64,000 nt of DNA from Pseudomonas hefeiensis (GCF_030687835.1 NZ_CP117449.1:2232001-2296000); one strand, 5' to 3'; positions 9,004 to 17,769 are shown, counted from the stretch's first letter. Notes: generated by a model from the sequence alone, not told the origin. Numbers and translations are program-made.

Positions 9004-9082
9004 CGACCGCGTGGGAGGAGGCGGCGAATGCGTTGGCTGCCAGTACCGAGAAAGCGAGGCTGAGGATGAGTTGGCGTTTCAT
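8687..9082 (-). CDS. Secreted protein of eight 13-residue tandem repeats
   Basis: The 131-residue protein starts with a signal peptide (MKRQLILSLAFSVLAANAFA, then ASSHAV). It is otherwise eight consecutive copies of VAEGGSDRLxxNR. Copy 1 is IEKR-type, copy 2 LQNR, copies 3-7 QQNR and copy 8 TQNR, so the middle copies are almost identical and the ends have drifted. It is rich in Gly, Asp, Arg and Asn, has no cysteine, and should be exported. ATG 9082 is chosen because the signal peptide starts there; an upstream in-frame start adds residues without one. Similar VAEGGSDRL-repeat proteins seem to occur in other pseudomonads, but I do not know a function. Confidence 0.8.
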   Translation of the reverse strand: MKRQLILSLAFSVLAANAFAASSHAVVAEGGSDRLIEKRVAEGGSDRLLQNRVAEGGSDRLQQNRVAEGGSDRLQQNRVAEGGSDRLQQNRVAEGGSDRLQQNRVAEGGSDRLQQNRVAEGGSDRLTQNRV

Positions 9083-9343
9083 GATGGTGTGCTCCGGGGA
9101 TGCAGTGGGTTGGTGTGGAGCCATTGTTGCGCGGGGTGACTATCAAGAGAACTTCATTGGCCTGATGGTGAATATCGACGGCGGTGATAGCTCGTTGGCC
9201 TGCTATCAGCCAATATCGATGTTGATTGATTCATCGGCATTGCGAGCAGGCTCGTGTCCATGGAGAGTGCGGGTCGTCTGCCGGGTGGAACACTGGTGGG
9301 CTTGCGGGTTCTACCGGCTACCCCAAGCGCAGGAGGCAAGTTC
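9083..9343. other. Divergent intergenic region
   Basis: Holds the upstream region of the repeat-protein gene (minus strand) and of the GST gene (plus strand). A degenerate REP (ATTGCGAGCAGGCTCGTGTCCA, about 9239-9260) lies in it. No further gene is seen. Confidence 0.5.
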
Positions 9344-9973
9344 ATGTATCAGTTATTCGGCTACAGGCAATCGGGCTCTTCGGCTGTGGAGATCGCCCTG
9401 TGCCTGTGTGGCGTGCCTTATCGCCATGTCGATGCTTATTCGACCGAAAACAATGAGGCGGCGAAAGAGCTCAAGGCACTGAACCCTCAAAAACAGGTCC
9501 CGACCCTGCAATTGCCGGACGGTTCGGTACTGACCGAAGCCGCGGCAATTCTGATTCACCTCGGGCTGGCTTTTCCTGAATCGAAGTTGCTGCCGGACGC
9601 TCCGGCCCAACGTGCGCAAGCCATACGGGGCTTGGTCTATATCGTCGCCAATTGCTACACGCCCATCGGCATCATCGATTTCCCAGAGCGCTGGCTGGTC
9701 GACGCGGACGAAGCGACTCGGCAGCAATTGGTATCGGGCACCAAGCAGCGGCTATATCGCAACTGGGCGCTGTTTGCCGACCAGTTTGCGCCTCAACCTT
9801 TTCTCAGCGGTGCCGAGCCGGGAGCACTGGATATCATGGCTGCAGTGGTCACGAAGTGGGAAGACACCCGGGAGGCCATGCTAAATACCCGGCCGCAGTT
9901 CTACGAGCTATTGGAGCGCATCGACCATCATCCACGTATTGCGCCGGTGCTGTCGCTGCACTGGCCCTTGTAG
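9344..9973 (+). CDS. Glutathione S-transferase family protein
   Basis: A 209-residue cytosolic GST-fold protein. An N-terminal thioredoxin-like domain (MYQLFGYRQSGSSAVEIALCLCGVPY, with KQVPTLQLPDG holding the cis-proline and LTEAAAIL for glutathione contact) is followed by an all-helical domain (about residues 90-209). The start at 9344 has a perfect AGGAGG 8 bases upstream; an earlier frame start at 9254 adds residues unlike the family. Substrate unknown: GSTs conjugate or reduce electrophiles with glutathione. Its stop codon lies inside the left end of an intergenic palindromic repeat. Confidence 0.9.
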   Translation: MYQLFGYRQSGSSAVEIALCLCGVPYRHVDAYSTENNEAAKELKALNPQKQVPTLQLPDGSVLTEAAAILIHLGLAFPESKLLPDAPAQRAQAIRGLVYIVANCYTPIGIIDFPERWLVDADEATRQQLVSGTKQRLYRNWALFADQFAPQPFLSGAEPGALDIMAAVVTKWEDTREAMLNTRPQFYELLERIDHHPRIAPVLSLHWPL

Positions 9974-10075
9974 GAGCTGTCGAGCGTAGCGAGGCTGCGA
10001 TTTTTCTGAGTAGCAAACGAAAGGTCAGAGCCGAAAGATCGTCCGAAAGCGCCCGAGCCTTCGGCAGCTTCTACG
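9969..10075. repeat. Second class of intergenic palindromic repeat
   Basis: Starts TTGTAGGAGCTGTCGAGCG and ends CTTCGGCAGCTTCTACGG, with inverted termini (GTAGGAGCTG versus CAGCTTCTAC). It is distinct from the REP class and fills the whole space between the GST gene and pqiC, overlapping the GST stop codon. Confidence 0.65.
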
Positions 10076-10077
10076 GG

Positions 10078-10614
10078 TCAAGGGCATGCCATGTTGGTGG
10101 CGGCTTGCTCAACGAGGCCGACAAACTGCCGGACATTTTGCTGATGAGCCGTCACCAGTTCGTCGATGCTGCTCCCCGCCGGCGTTTGCAGGCTGTTGCG
10201 GCAGGTCAGGGTACGGGCTTCGTTGCTCAGAGTGCGCAGGCGCCATTGCACGTCCATACGGGCATATTGGCCGGGAATAGAATCGAAGCGCTGCACATCC
10301 ACCCGCAGTAATAACTTCGCTGCCCCGGGGTTGCTCAGTTGCTCATCCAGGCTGCTGTGCAGTTCATCGGCCAGGCTGGCGCCCCACCATTGCGTTTCAA
10401 GAATCGCCAGCCCGCTGTTGCCTTGGCGAATGACCATTTGTGCCCGGTCCACCTGAGGCGGAACGCTCACCTGCTCGAGCTGTATGTCCACGTTCGTGCG
10501 TGGCTGGCCGGCAGGTTGAGCGGGGCTCAGGGTGTGGTACTGAATCGGATCGCCGCGGCAGGCAGCAAGCAGCAGTGCCAAGGCAACCAGGGGGAGTTTC
10601 AGCATCAGCGGCAT
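10078..10614 (-). CDS. pqiC: PqiC-like outer-membrane lipoprotein
   Basis: A 178-residue lipoprotein of the PqiC/YmbA family (DUF330, ABC-type transport auxiliary). The signal peptide MPLMLKLPLVALALLLAAC ends in a lipobox, followed by YHTLSPAQP, typical of the family, and VDIQLEQVSVPPQVDRAQMVIR. In the Pqi system PqiC sits in the outer membrane and contacts the PqiB needle that spans the periplasm. Start 10614 has AGGAG 8 bases upstream. An in-frame ATG at 10635 overlaps the pqiB stop (ATGA) and would give a longer signal peptide. Last gene of the pqi operon. Confidence 0.88.
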   Translation of the reverse strand: MPLMLKLPLVALALLLAACRGDPIQYHTLSPAQPAGQPRTNVDIQLEQVSVPPQVDRAQMVIRQGNSGLAILETQWWGASLADELHSSLDEQLSNPGAAKLLLRVDVQRFDSIPGQYARMDVQWRLRTLSNEARTLTCRNSLQTPAGSSIDELVTAHQQNVRQFVGLVEQAATNMACP

Positions 10615-10631
10615 GGGGCGTGCTCCTGTGG

Positions 10632-12290
10632 TCATTCTTTCACCGGCAATGTGAGGTTCTGCGCCGGTGCATCCTTGGGGCGGCCGCGAAGCAGTGATTC
10701 GGGATGGCGGCTCAGGTAGTCGGACAGCTCGCGCAACGAACGCGACATGCGCCCAAGATCGTCCAGGGTCTGGGTCAGTTGTTCGCGTTGCGGCGAATCT
10801 TCGGCCAGGGTCGAGTTGGCCGATTGCAGGGTCTTGCTCACGTCCTGCAAAGTGTTTTGCACGCTTGGCAGAGTCTTGCTGTTGAACTGGGCCAGGCCTT
10901 TGCGCAATTCCACCAGGTTGCCGTTCAAGTTGCTGGCAACGCTTTCCAGGGGCAGCTTGTTGATTCGCTCGACCATCGCCTGCAGTTGTTCCTGCAGCTG
11001 CTGGAGACTGCCCGGGATAGTCGGTATCCGGACGGGGCGGGCGTTGGCGTCGAAAGCGACCTTTTCGGCCTTGGGGTAGAAGTCCAGCGAGATGTACAAC
11101 TGCCCGGTCAGCAGGTTGCCGCTGCGGGCCTGGGCACGCAGGCCGCGTTCGACGAAACTGCCGATCAGGCGAGCGCCGGCGGCTTCGTCATCCGGGTTGT
11201 GATTGAGCGCCTTGAGCAGTTTTTCATGGGCTTTGCCCAGGCGCTGAGGGTAGAACACCACGCCGACATTGACCGGGAAGCTGCGCAGCTTCTCATCGAA
11301 ATCCAGATTGATGGCCACGACCCTGCCCACTTCGACGCCCAGGAATTCGACCGGTGCTCCGACCCGCAAGCCGCGCAATGCCTGATCGAAACGCAAAGCC
11401 AGGTATTGCGCCTTGCCATCAGGCGGCGCCAGGGCGCTCTGCTGGTCGGCAAACAGCTCGAATGTCTTGTCTTCGGTGGCAGGGCTGTCGTTGGGGCTGT
11501 ATTCCGGTGCCCGGAACGCGATGCCGCCCACCAGCAGCGCCGAGAGTGATTCGGTCTTGACCGCAAAACCGTTGGCGCCGACGTTCACGTCCACGCCGCT
11601 GACGTTCCAGAACCGGGTGTTTTCGGTGACGTAGACATCGTTGGGCGCATTGACGAATACGTCGATGTTGACCCCTTTGCCATCGGTATCCAGCGCATAG
11701 GACACCACCTGGCCCACCGGAATCTTGCGCAGGTACACCGGCGAGCCGATGTCCAGTGAACCAAGGTCCTGGGAATGCAGGGTGAAGCGTTTGCCCGGCT
11801 CACCGTAGGTGATCGGTGGCGGAGCTTCCAGGCCGGTAAAGGATTTTGCGCGAACTTTCGATTGACCGGCGTCGGCCCCGATGAAATCCCCTGACAGCAG
11901 GGTGTCAATCCCGGAAATACCACCGGCCCCGATGCGCGGCCGTACGACCCAGAACACCGAGTCCTCGTGCGTGAAGGTATCCGCCGTCTTGGCCAGCTTG
12001 ACCGTGGCGGTGACGTTCTTCTGGTCATCGCTCAATTGCACGTCGGTGACCTGGCCGATGACCACGTTGCGATATTTCACCGGTGTCTTGTTGGCGGTCA
12101 GGCCCTGGCCGGTCTTGAAGGTGATGGTGATGGTCGGACCTTCCTGCAGCCAGTTGTTGACCACCAGGGACAGTCCTACCAGTACCGCGATGATCGGCAC
12201 GATCCATACCAGCGACACCGTCCAGCGGCGGCTGGTGACGTGGGCGCGACCTGGGGTCGGTTGCTGCCCGTCAGTGGCTTGCGACTTCAT
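10632..12290 (-). CDS. pqiB: PqiB-like intermembrane transport protein with three MCE domains
   Basis: A 552-residue protein anchored in the inner membrane by one N-terminal helix (VSLVWIVPIIAVLVGLSLVV, about residues 25-44). Three MCE/MlaD domains follow (about 45-140, 160-225, 285-390; for example GPTITITFKTGQGLTANKTPVKYRNV and YLALRFDQALRGLRVGAPVEFLGVEVG). A long C-terminal helical segment (about 415-520) comes next. In E. coli PqiB hexamers form a syringe-like tunnel for lipids between the membranes. It overlaps the upstream pqiA by 20 bases and meets pqiC at the stop codon, so the operon is tight. Confidence 0.93.
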   Translation of the reverse strand: MKSQATDGQQPTPGRAHVTSRRWTVSLVWIVPIIAVLVGLSLVVNNWLQEGPTITITFKTGQGLTANKTPVKYRNVVIGQVTDVQLSDDQKNVTATVKLAKTADTFTHEDSVFWVVRPRIGAGGISGIDTLLSGDFIGADAGQSKVRAKSFTGLEAPPPITYGEPGKRFTLHSQDLGSLDIGSPVYLRKIPVGQVVSYALDTDGKGVNIDVFVNAPNDVYVTENTRFWNVSGVDVNVGANGFAVKTESLSALLVGGIAFRAPEYSPNDSPATEDKTFELFADQQSALAPPDGKAQYLALRFDQALRGLRVGAPVEFLGVEVGRVVAINLDFDEKLRSFPVNVGVVFYPQRLGKAHEKLLKALNHNPDDEAAGARLIGSFVERGLRAQARSGNLLTGQLYISLDFYPKAEKVAFDANARPVRIPTIPGSLQQLQEQLQAMVERINKLPLESVASNLNGNLVELRKGLAQFNSKTLPSVQNTLQDVSKTLQSANSTLAEDSPQREQLTQTLDDLGRMSRSLRELSDYLSRHPESLLRGRPKDAPAQNLTLPVKE

Positions 12291-12930
12291 CCATGGCCTC
12301 CTCGGATGGTGGGGTGTCCCAGATCAGGCGCGGGTCGAAGCTCATGGCCGACAGCATGGTGAACAGCACCACGAGGCCGAAGAACAGGATGCCCGGTCGC
12401 GGTTCGATATCGCTCAGTGCCTGGAACTTTACCAACGCCGCCACCAGCGCCACTACCAGCACGTCGAGCATCGACCAGTAGCCGATGACTTCTACCAGCC
12501 GATACAGTTTCGCCCGCTGAACCTGGGCCCAGGTGCTGCGCCGCTGCACGGTGACCAGCAGCAAGGTCAGCACCACGAACTTGACGCCTGGCACCGCGAT
12601 GCTGGCGATGAAAATGATCAGGGCGATGTCCCAGGCGCCGCCCTGCCAGAATTCGATGACGCCACTGATGATGGTGCTGTCGGCACCATCCCCGAGCATC
12701 TGGGTATTCATCACCGGCAGCAGGTTAGCCGGAATGTAGAACACCAACGCCGCCAGCATGTAGGCCCAGGTACGGGTGAGGGTCTCGGGTTTGCGTCGGT
12801 GCAACGGGGCGTCGCAGCGGGGGCAGGTCTCGGGTTCGTCGCTCATGTCACAGGCCAGGCCGCAGCTGTGGCACAGGCACAGGTTCAGGTCACGCGCCAA
12901 GGGCGGGAGGGGCAACGGCTCGCGGTTCAT
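12271..12930 (-). CDS. pqiA: PqiA-domain inner-membrane protein (second PqiA half)
   Basis: A 219-residue PqiA-domain protein. The N-terminal zinc-ribbon-like cysteines (CHSC...CPRC) precede four membrane helices (TWAYMLAALVFYIPANLLPVM, then ALIIFIASIAVPGVKFVVLTLLL and VLVVALVAALVKF). E. coli PqiA is one protein of about 417 residues with two such domains. Here the domains are encoded by two overlapping genes. The ATG at 12930 lies within ATGA shared with the stop of the upstream gene. It probably hands lipids to or from the PqiB tunnel. Confidence 0.9.
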   Translation of the reverse strand: MNREPLPLPPLARDLNLCLCHSCGLACDMSDEPETCPRCDAPLHRRKPETLTRTWAYMLAALVFYIPANLLPVMNTQMLGDGADSTIISGVIEFWQGGAWDIALIIFIASIAVPGVKFVVLTLLLVTVQRRSTWAQVQRAKLYRLVEVIGYWSMLDVLVVALVAALVKFQALSDIEPRPGILFFGLVVLFTMLSAMSFDPRLIWDTPPSEEAMDEVASH

Positions 12931-13523
12931 GAGTCGCCCCACAAATCGCGCACATCGCGCCCGGCGATGCGGATCATCAGCAGGCTCAGGGCGGCCAGGG
13001 CGAACAGGCCGATGCCCGGCAGCACGTCCAGCAACCCGGCGAGCTTGATCACCGCCACCAGCGCACCCAACAGGCACACCTCCAGCATGCTCCACGGCCG
13101 CAGGGTTTCCAGGCCGCGCATGCACAGGCTGAACCCGGGCGCCCGTTGGTTGGTGTAGGCATAGGCCAGCACCCAGATCAGCAATACCAACTGAAAGACC
13201 GGTGCAATAATGATCGCCACCGCGGCCACCAGGGCGATGAAGGTGATGGGGCCCTGGCTCAGGGCTACGATGGAATCCCACAGCGTAGCGCTGTTGCTCA
13301 GGCCCTGGAGGCGGATGCTCATCACCGGATAGATGTTGGCGAAGGCCCACAACACCGCTGCCGTCACGCTCAAGGCCAGGCGTTGTTCAATGGTCAGGCC
13401 GTTGTAGCGCTGGATTACGGCGCCACACCGCACGCACGAGGCTTTCTGATGCGCAGCGAGCACTATCGGTTCGTACACCGCATCACAATGTTCGCAAATG
13501 ATCAGTCGGTCGGTATCGGCCAT
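12927..13523 (-). CDS. pqiA: PqiA-domain inner-membrane protein (first PqiA half)
   Basis: A 198-residue PqiA-domain protein. Zinc-ribbon cysteines CEHCDAVYEP and CVRCGAVIQ precede membrane helices (LALSVTAAVLWAFANIYPVM; FIALVAAVAIIIAPVFQLVLLIWVL; VCLLGALVAVIKLAGLL). The ATG at 13523 is chosen because the zinc ribbon starts straight after it. A TTG start at 13553 is possible but unlike the family, and the AAGGAG upstream is about 21 bases from the ATG, so the start is uncertain. First gene of the pqiA-pqiA-pqiB-pqiC operon. A paraquat-response (SoxR) box is not evident to me in the short space before it. Confidence 0.88.
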   Translation of the reverse strand: MADTDRLIICEHCDAVYEPIVLAAHQKASCVRCGAVIQRYNGLTIEQRLALSVTAAVLWAFANIYPVMSIRLQGLSNSATLWDSIVALSQGPITFIALVAAVAIIIAPVFQLVLLIWVLAYAYTNQRAPGFSLCMRGLETLRPWSMLEVCLLGALVAVIKLAGLLDVLPGIGLFALAALSLLMIRIAGRDVRDLWGDS

Positions 13524-13593
13524 CAGGATGCTCGGCAGGAACAACTCCTTCAATATAGAAGGCGGTTGAGATTGAGCAACCCGCCCGAACGGG

Positions 13594-14034
13594 TCATTCG
13601 CCGCGAATGTATTGCTCCAATTGTCGGATCAGGTCCGCCTGCTCGGCAATCGCTTCCTTGACCAGGTCGCCGATGGACAGCAGGCCGACGAGCTTGCCGT
13701 CCTCGACCACCGGCAAGTGCCGCAGATGCTTTTCGGTCATGATGCTCAGGCAGGTTTCGACATTCTGGTGGGGGTCTATCGTGATCACGGGCGACACCAT
13801 GATGTCGCCCACTTTCGTGCCCACTGAAGAGCGGCCACGCAAGACCATTTTGCGCGCATAGTCACGCTCACTGATGATCCCCAGCACTTCGCCGTTCTTC
13901 ACCACCAGCAAGGCGCCGACGTTTTTTTCGGCCATGCGCATCAGCGCCTGCAGCACCATGTCGTCCGGTGAGACGGTGTGCACTTGCTGGTTTTTTTCGT
14001 CTTTGATCCGGAGCAACTGCGCGACGGTTTTCAT
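13594..14034 (-). CDS. CBS-domain pair protein
   Basis: A 146-residue protein made of two CBS domains (about residues 15-70 and 80-135; VHTVSPDDMVLQALMRMAEKNVGALLVV and VITIDPHQNVETCLSIMTEKHLRHLPVVED). Each ends in a GxxSxxDLV- or SERDYA-like adenosine-nucleotide-contact region. No catalytic domain is attached. Stand-alone CBS pairs bind AMP, ATP or similar ligands and regulate partner proteins. The ATG at 14034 has GAGG 8 bases upstream. It is about 70 bases downstream of the first pqiA gene's start, on the same strand but separately placed, and is probably monocistronic. Confidence 0.9.
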   Translation of the reverse strand: MKTVAQLLRIKDEKNQQVHTVSPDDMVLQALMRMAEKNVGALLVVKNGEVLGIISERDYARKMVLRGRSSVGTKVGDIMVSPVITIDPHQNVETCLSIMTEKHLRHLPVVEDGKLVGLLSIGDLVKEAIAEQADLIRQLEQYIRGE

Positions 14035-14174
14035 GGGGAAGCCTCGGGTGTTGTTTTTTGCGGGTGGTTTAAGAATCGTAGACCCAACGGCGCAGAGCAA
14101 GCGGTAAAGCGGCAGTCAGTCGTCCAAAAGCGTCATTGTCGGTGAATTCACCACAAAAGTGATGCCATACACTG

Positions 14175-14295
14175 TTGTGGCGAGGGGATGTGGGAGCAAG
14201 GCTTGCCCGCGATGCGGGCGCCTCGTTTCCCTGGAGACCGCGTCGTCTTCATCGCGGGCAAGCCTTGCTCCCACAGATAAATCCCCTCGGCACAG
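14175..14295. repeat. REPIN nested in a second palindromic repeat
   Basis: A REP pair (GTGGGAGCAAGGCTTGCCCGCGA ... TCGCGGGCAAGCCTTGCTCCCAC) is flanked by TGTGGCGAGGGGAT on the left and ATAAATCCCCTCGGCACA on the right. Those flanks are the two half-ends of the element seen intact at 16733 and 31832. Confidence 0.75.
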
Positions 14296-14333
14296 GTAGA
14301 ATCGCGTCTCACGCAAAATTCGAGGTTGCAGCG

Positions 14334-16697
14334 GTGGATTTACAGCAGGGCTTTGTCCTGACCCGGCATTGGCGCGATACTCCGGCCGGCACCGAAGTCG
14401 AATTTTGGCTGGCGACCGACGCCGGCCCCCAGCGCGTGCGCCTGCCAGTGCAGCCGTCGGTGGCATTCGTGCCACAGATTCAGCGCGGTCAGGTCGAAGC
14501 CTTGCTGCAAGGGGAGAAGGACGTTGAGTTGCGGCCCCTGGACCTGCTGGATTTCGAGCATCGACCGGTGCTGGGTCTGTATTGCCGGCAACACGCGCAG
14601 TTGATGCGCCTGGATACCACCTTGCGCCGTGCCGGTGTGGATGTGTTCGAAGCTGACATCCGTCCACCTGAACGCTACCTGATGGAGCGGTTTATCACCG
14701 CGCCGGTCTGGTTCGGTGGCACAAAAGTCTCTGACGGCCTGCTGCTGGACGCCCAGATGAAACCGGCCCCCGAATATCGTCCGCCATTGCGCCTGGTATC
14801 GCTGGACATCGAAACCACCGCCCAGGGCGATTTGTATTCCATTGCCCTTGAAGGCTGTGGCGAGCGTCAGGTGTATATGCTCGGCCCGCCCAATGGCGAC
14901 GATACAGGTGTGGATTTCCAGCTTGAGTACTGTGAATCTCGCACCTTGCTGCTGAAGAAACTCAACGATTGGTTCGCCCGTTTCGATCCCGACGCGATCA
15001 TTGGCTGGAACCTGGTGCAGTTCGATTTGCGCGTGTTGCATGAGCACGCCCGGCGCCTGGCCGTGCCGCTACGCCTGGGGCGAGGCGGGGAGGAGATGCA
15101 GTGGCGCGAGCATGGTGCGCGCAACAATCACTTTTTCGCCTCGGCGGCGGGCCGGCTGATCATCGACGGCATTGAGTCGCTGCGTTCGGCGACCTGGAGT
15201 TTCCCTTCGTTCAGCCTGGAAAATGTCGCCCAGACGCTGTTGGGAGAGGGCAAATCCATCGACAACCCGTATCAGCGCATGGACGAGATCAACCGCATGT
15301 TTGCCGAGGACAAACCGGCCCTGGCCCGCTACAACCTCAAGGACTGTGAGCTGGTGACACGGATCTTCGCCAAGACCGAACTGCTCAAGTTCCTGCTGGA
15401 GCGGGCCAGTGTCACCGGTCTGCCGGCGGACCGCAGCGGCGGTTCGGTGGCGGCCTTCACGCACTTGTACATGCCGCTGATGCACCGCCAGGGTTTCGTC
15501 GCGCCAAACCTGGGCCAACGTCCGCCCGAGGCCAGCCCGGGCGGTTTTGTCATGGATTCCCAGCCGGGGCTCTACGAGTCGGTGCTGGTGCTGGATTACA
15601 AGAGCCTGTATCCGTCGATCATCCGCACCTTCCTGATCGACCCGGTGGGCTTGATCGAAGGCCTGCGCCACCCGGACGAAAGCCAGTCGGTACCCGGCTT
15701 TCGCGGGGCACAGTTCTCTCGCACGCGGCATTGCCTGCCGGCCATCGTGGCGCGGGTGGCCGAAGGCCGGGAAACCGCCAAGCGTGAACACAATGCACCG
15801 TTGTCCCAGGCACTGAAAATCATCATGAACGCCTTCTATGGCGTGCTCGGTTCCAGTGGTTGTCGCTTCTTTGATCCACGGCTGGCGTCGTCCATCACGC
15901 TGCGGGGTCACCAGATCATGCAGCGCACCCGACAGTTGCTCGAAGCCCGGGGGCATGTGGTGATTTACGGTGATACCGACTCCACGTTCGTCTGGCTACG
16001 CCGGGCCCACGGCCAGGAAGAGGCGGCGACCATTGGCCAGGAACTGGTGAGTTACGTCAATCAGTGGTGGCGCGAACACGTGCGGGACGAATTCGGCCTG
16101 GAGAGCGCGCTGGAGCTGCAGTTCGAAACCCATTTCAAACGCTTTCTGATGCCCACCATTCGCGGCGCGGAAGAGGGCAGCAAGAAGCGCTATGCCGGGT
16201 TGGTCACCCGCGCCGACGGCAGCGACGAGATCGTCTACAAGGGCCTGGAAACCGTGCGCACCGACTGGTCGCCCCTGGCCCGGCAGTTCCAGCAGGAGCT
16301 GTACGGGCGGATTTTCCACCGCAAGCCTTATCAGGATTATGTGCGCGATTATGTTCACCAGACCCTGGCCGGAGCGTTCGATGACCGCCTGGTCTACCGC
16401 AAGCGCCTGCGCCGGCCTCTGGACGACTACGAACGTAACGTACCGCCCCACGTGCGGGCCGCGCGGCTGGCCGACGAGTTCAACCTGCGCCAGGGCCGCG
16501 CGCGGCAATATCAGAACGGCGGGTGGATCAGCTACGTGATTACCGTCGCCGGCCCCGAGCCGCTGGAAATCCGCAGCGCGCCGATCGATTACGATCATTA
16601 CGTGACCAAACAGCTACAACCGGTGGCGGACGCGATCCTGCCGTTTGTCGATGACGATTTCTCGACCCTGGTGGGGGGGCAGATGGGCTTGTTTTAA
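14334..16697 (+). CDS. polB: DNA polymerase II
   Basis: Family B DNA polymerase with proofreading, used in replication restart and synthesis past lesions. The 787-residue length matches other pseudomonad PolB proteins. Exo I motif is [10 protein letters not shown] (about residue 157). Polymerase motif A is DYKSLYPSI (about 420), motif B is [12 protein letters not shown], and motif C is [10 protein letters not shown] (about 544). I chose the GTG at 14334 ([13 protein letters not shown]) because it matches the family N terminus and follows GAGG; an ATG at 14175 would translate through the REPIN. In enterobacteria polB is SOS-induced, but I see no LexA-type box directly upstream here. Confidence 0.96.
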   Translation: MDLQQGFVLTRHWRDTPAGTEVEFWLATDAGPQRVRLPVQPSVAFVPQIQRGQVEALLQGEKDVELRPLDLLDFEHRPVLGLYCRQHAQLMRLDTTLRRAGVDVFEADIRPPERYLMERFITAPVWFGGTKVSDGLLLDAQMKPAPEYRPPLRLVSLDIETTAQGDLYSIALEGCGERQVYMLGPPNGDDTGVDFQLEYCESRTLLLKKLNDWFARFDPDAIIGWNLVQFDLRVLHEHARRLAVPLRLGRGGEEMQWREHGARNNHFFASAAGRLIIDGIESLRSATWSFPSFSLENVAQTLLGEGKSIDNPYQRMDEINRMFAEDKPALARYNLKDCELVTRIFAKTELLKFLLERASVTGLPADRSGGSVAAFTHLYMPLMHRQGFVAPNLGQRPPEASPGGFVMDSQPGLYESVLVLDYKSLYPSIIRTFLIDPVGLIEGLRHPDESQSVPGFRGAQFSRTRHCLPAIVARVAEGRETAKREHNAPLSQALKIIMNAFYGVLGSSGCRFFDPRLASSITLRGHQIMQRTRQLLEARGHVVIYGDTDSTFVWLRRAHGQEEAATIGQELVSYVNQWWREHVRDEFGLESALELQFETHFKRFLMPTIRGAEEGSKKRYAGLVTRADGSDEIVYKGLETVRTDWSPLARQFQQELYGRIFHRKPYQDYVRDYVHQTLAGAFDDRLVYRKRLRRPLDDYERNVPPHVRAARLADEFNLRQGRARQYQNGGWISYVITVAGPEPLEIRSAPIDYDHYVTKQLQPVADAILPFVDDDFSTLVGGQMGLF

Positions 16698-16732
16698 CGG
16701 CTGCGGCGTTGTTGCTGCAGGCCGGCTGCTCT

Positions 16733-16864
16733 TGTGGCGAGGGGATTTATCCCCGCTGGGCTGCGCAGCAGCCCTAAAGCAGTTAACTCAATCTTCCTGG
16801 CACACCGAGTTGCCTGGTTTGGGGGCCGCTGCGCAGCCCAGCGGGGATAAATCCCCTCGCCACA
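16733..16864. repeat. 132-bp inverted-repeat element (37-bp arms)
   Basis: The left arm starts TGTGGCGAGGGGATTTATCC and the right arm ends with its exact complement. The arms are identical over 37 bases, and each contains its own small palindrome (GGGGATTTATCCCC). A near-identical element lies at 31832-31964. Confidence 0.9.
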
Positions 16865-16947
16865 GGACCTGGTTCACTGCGCGACAGCGCAGCGTCGAAG
16901 ACGCTGCGGCCACTCCCTCGCCACAAAAAGCTCTTTGCTCGTGAGAA

Positions 16948-17769
16948 CTAGACCATCGCCAACCGCTGCTTGCCCTCTGGCTGCGGGAACATCAAGTCCA
17001 GCGCCGCCAGATCCTGGGGTGCGAGCTTCAGGTTGGCCGCTTCGGCGTTCAGGCGCACATGTTCAGTCTGAACGGCTTTGGGAATGGCAATGACATTGTC
17101 CTGGCGCAACAGCCAGGCCAGTGCGATCTGCGCGGGGGTTGCGCCGTGGCGTTCGGCGATCTGCCCCAAGGTGTGGTCCTTGAGCAGTTGCCCGCCCTGG
17201 CCGATCGGGCAGTAAGCCATGACTGGCATGCGTTGCTGTTGGCACCAGGGCAGCAGGTCGAATTCGATGCCGCGCTCCTGCAGGTTGTACAGCACCTGGT
17301 TGGTGGCGCAGGCCGGTGAAGCCAGTTCTTCGAGGTCCGCGACATCAAAGTTCGACACACCCCAGCGGCCGATCTTGCCTTCTTCGCGCAGCCGTTCGAA
17401 CGCTTCGACGGTTTCTTCCAGTGGGTATTGCCCGCGCCAATGCAGCAGATAAAGGTCGATGTAGTGGGTGTCCAGGCGCCGCAAACTGCGTTCGCAGGCA
17501 AGCGCAATGCCTTTGCGGCTGGCATTGTGGGGGTAGACTTTGCTCACCAGGAAAACCTGGTCCCGCAGGCCGGTGATCGCTTCGCCAACGACTTCTTCCG
17601 CGCCGCCTTCGGCATACATCTCCGCCGTGTCGATCAGCGTCATGCCCAATTCGATGCCCAAGCGCAGGGCCGCTACTTCTTTCTTGTGACAGGACGGATC
17701 CTCGCCCATGCGCCAGGTGCCCTGGCCGATCACCGGTACGGCTTCGCCGGCCAATTCCAGAGTCCTCAT
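16948..17769 (-). CDS. Aldo/keto reductase
   Basis: A 273-residue NADPH-dependent oxidoreductase of the AKR fold. The catalytic tetrad is visible: Asp in LIDTAEMY with Tyr four to five residues on, Lys in VFLVSKVYP, and His in YLLHWRG. GVSNFDVADLEEL and VIAIPKAVQTEHVRLN (cofactor phosphate binding) are family hallmarks. The start follows a perfect AGGAGG. Substrate not predictable. It lies about 110 bases downstream of the aldose epimerase gene on the same strand, separated by a hairpin, so cotranscription is uncertain. Confidence 0.92.
   Translation of the reverse strand: MRTLELAGEAVPVIGQGTWRMGEDPSCHKKEVAALRLGIELGMTLIDTAEMYAEGGAEEVVGEAITGLRDQVFLVSKVYPHNASRKGIALACERSLRRLDTHYIDLYLLHWRGQYPLEETVEAFERLREEGKIGRWGVSNFDVADLEELASPACATNQVLYNLQERGIEFDLLPWCQQQRMPVMAYCPIGQGGQLLKDHTLGQIAERHGATPAQIALAWLLRQDNVIAIPKAVQTEHVRLNAEAANLKLAPQDLAALDLMFPQPEGKQRLAMV

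Noticed and set aside
8678..9139. Long plus-strand frame across the 39-bp repeats (TIGTAFGNAVLLQ-type repeats)
   Set aside because: It is an antisense consequence of a 39-bp repeat without stops. The minus-strand frame has a signal peptide and a proper start, and this one has none.
9969..10075. Small RNA gene between the GST gene and pqiC
   Set aside because: It is explained by an intergenic palindromic repeat family; I see no separate promoter and terminator.
11881..13158. 425-codon frame opposite the pqi genes
   Set aside because: Antisense shadow crossing three real genes; low-complexity composition.
14116..14667. Minus-strand frame over the polB start and REPIN
   Set aside because: It runs through a REPIN and the polB N terminus. 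Arg/Pro/Ala-rich, no start signal.
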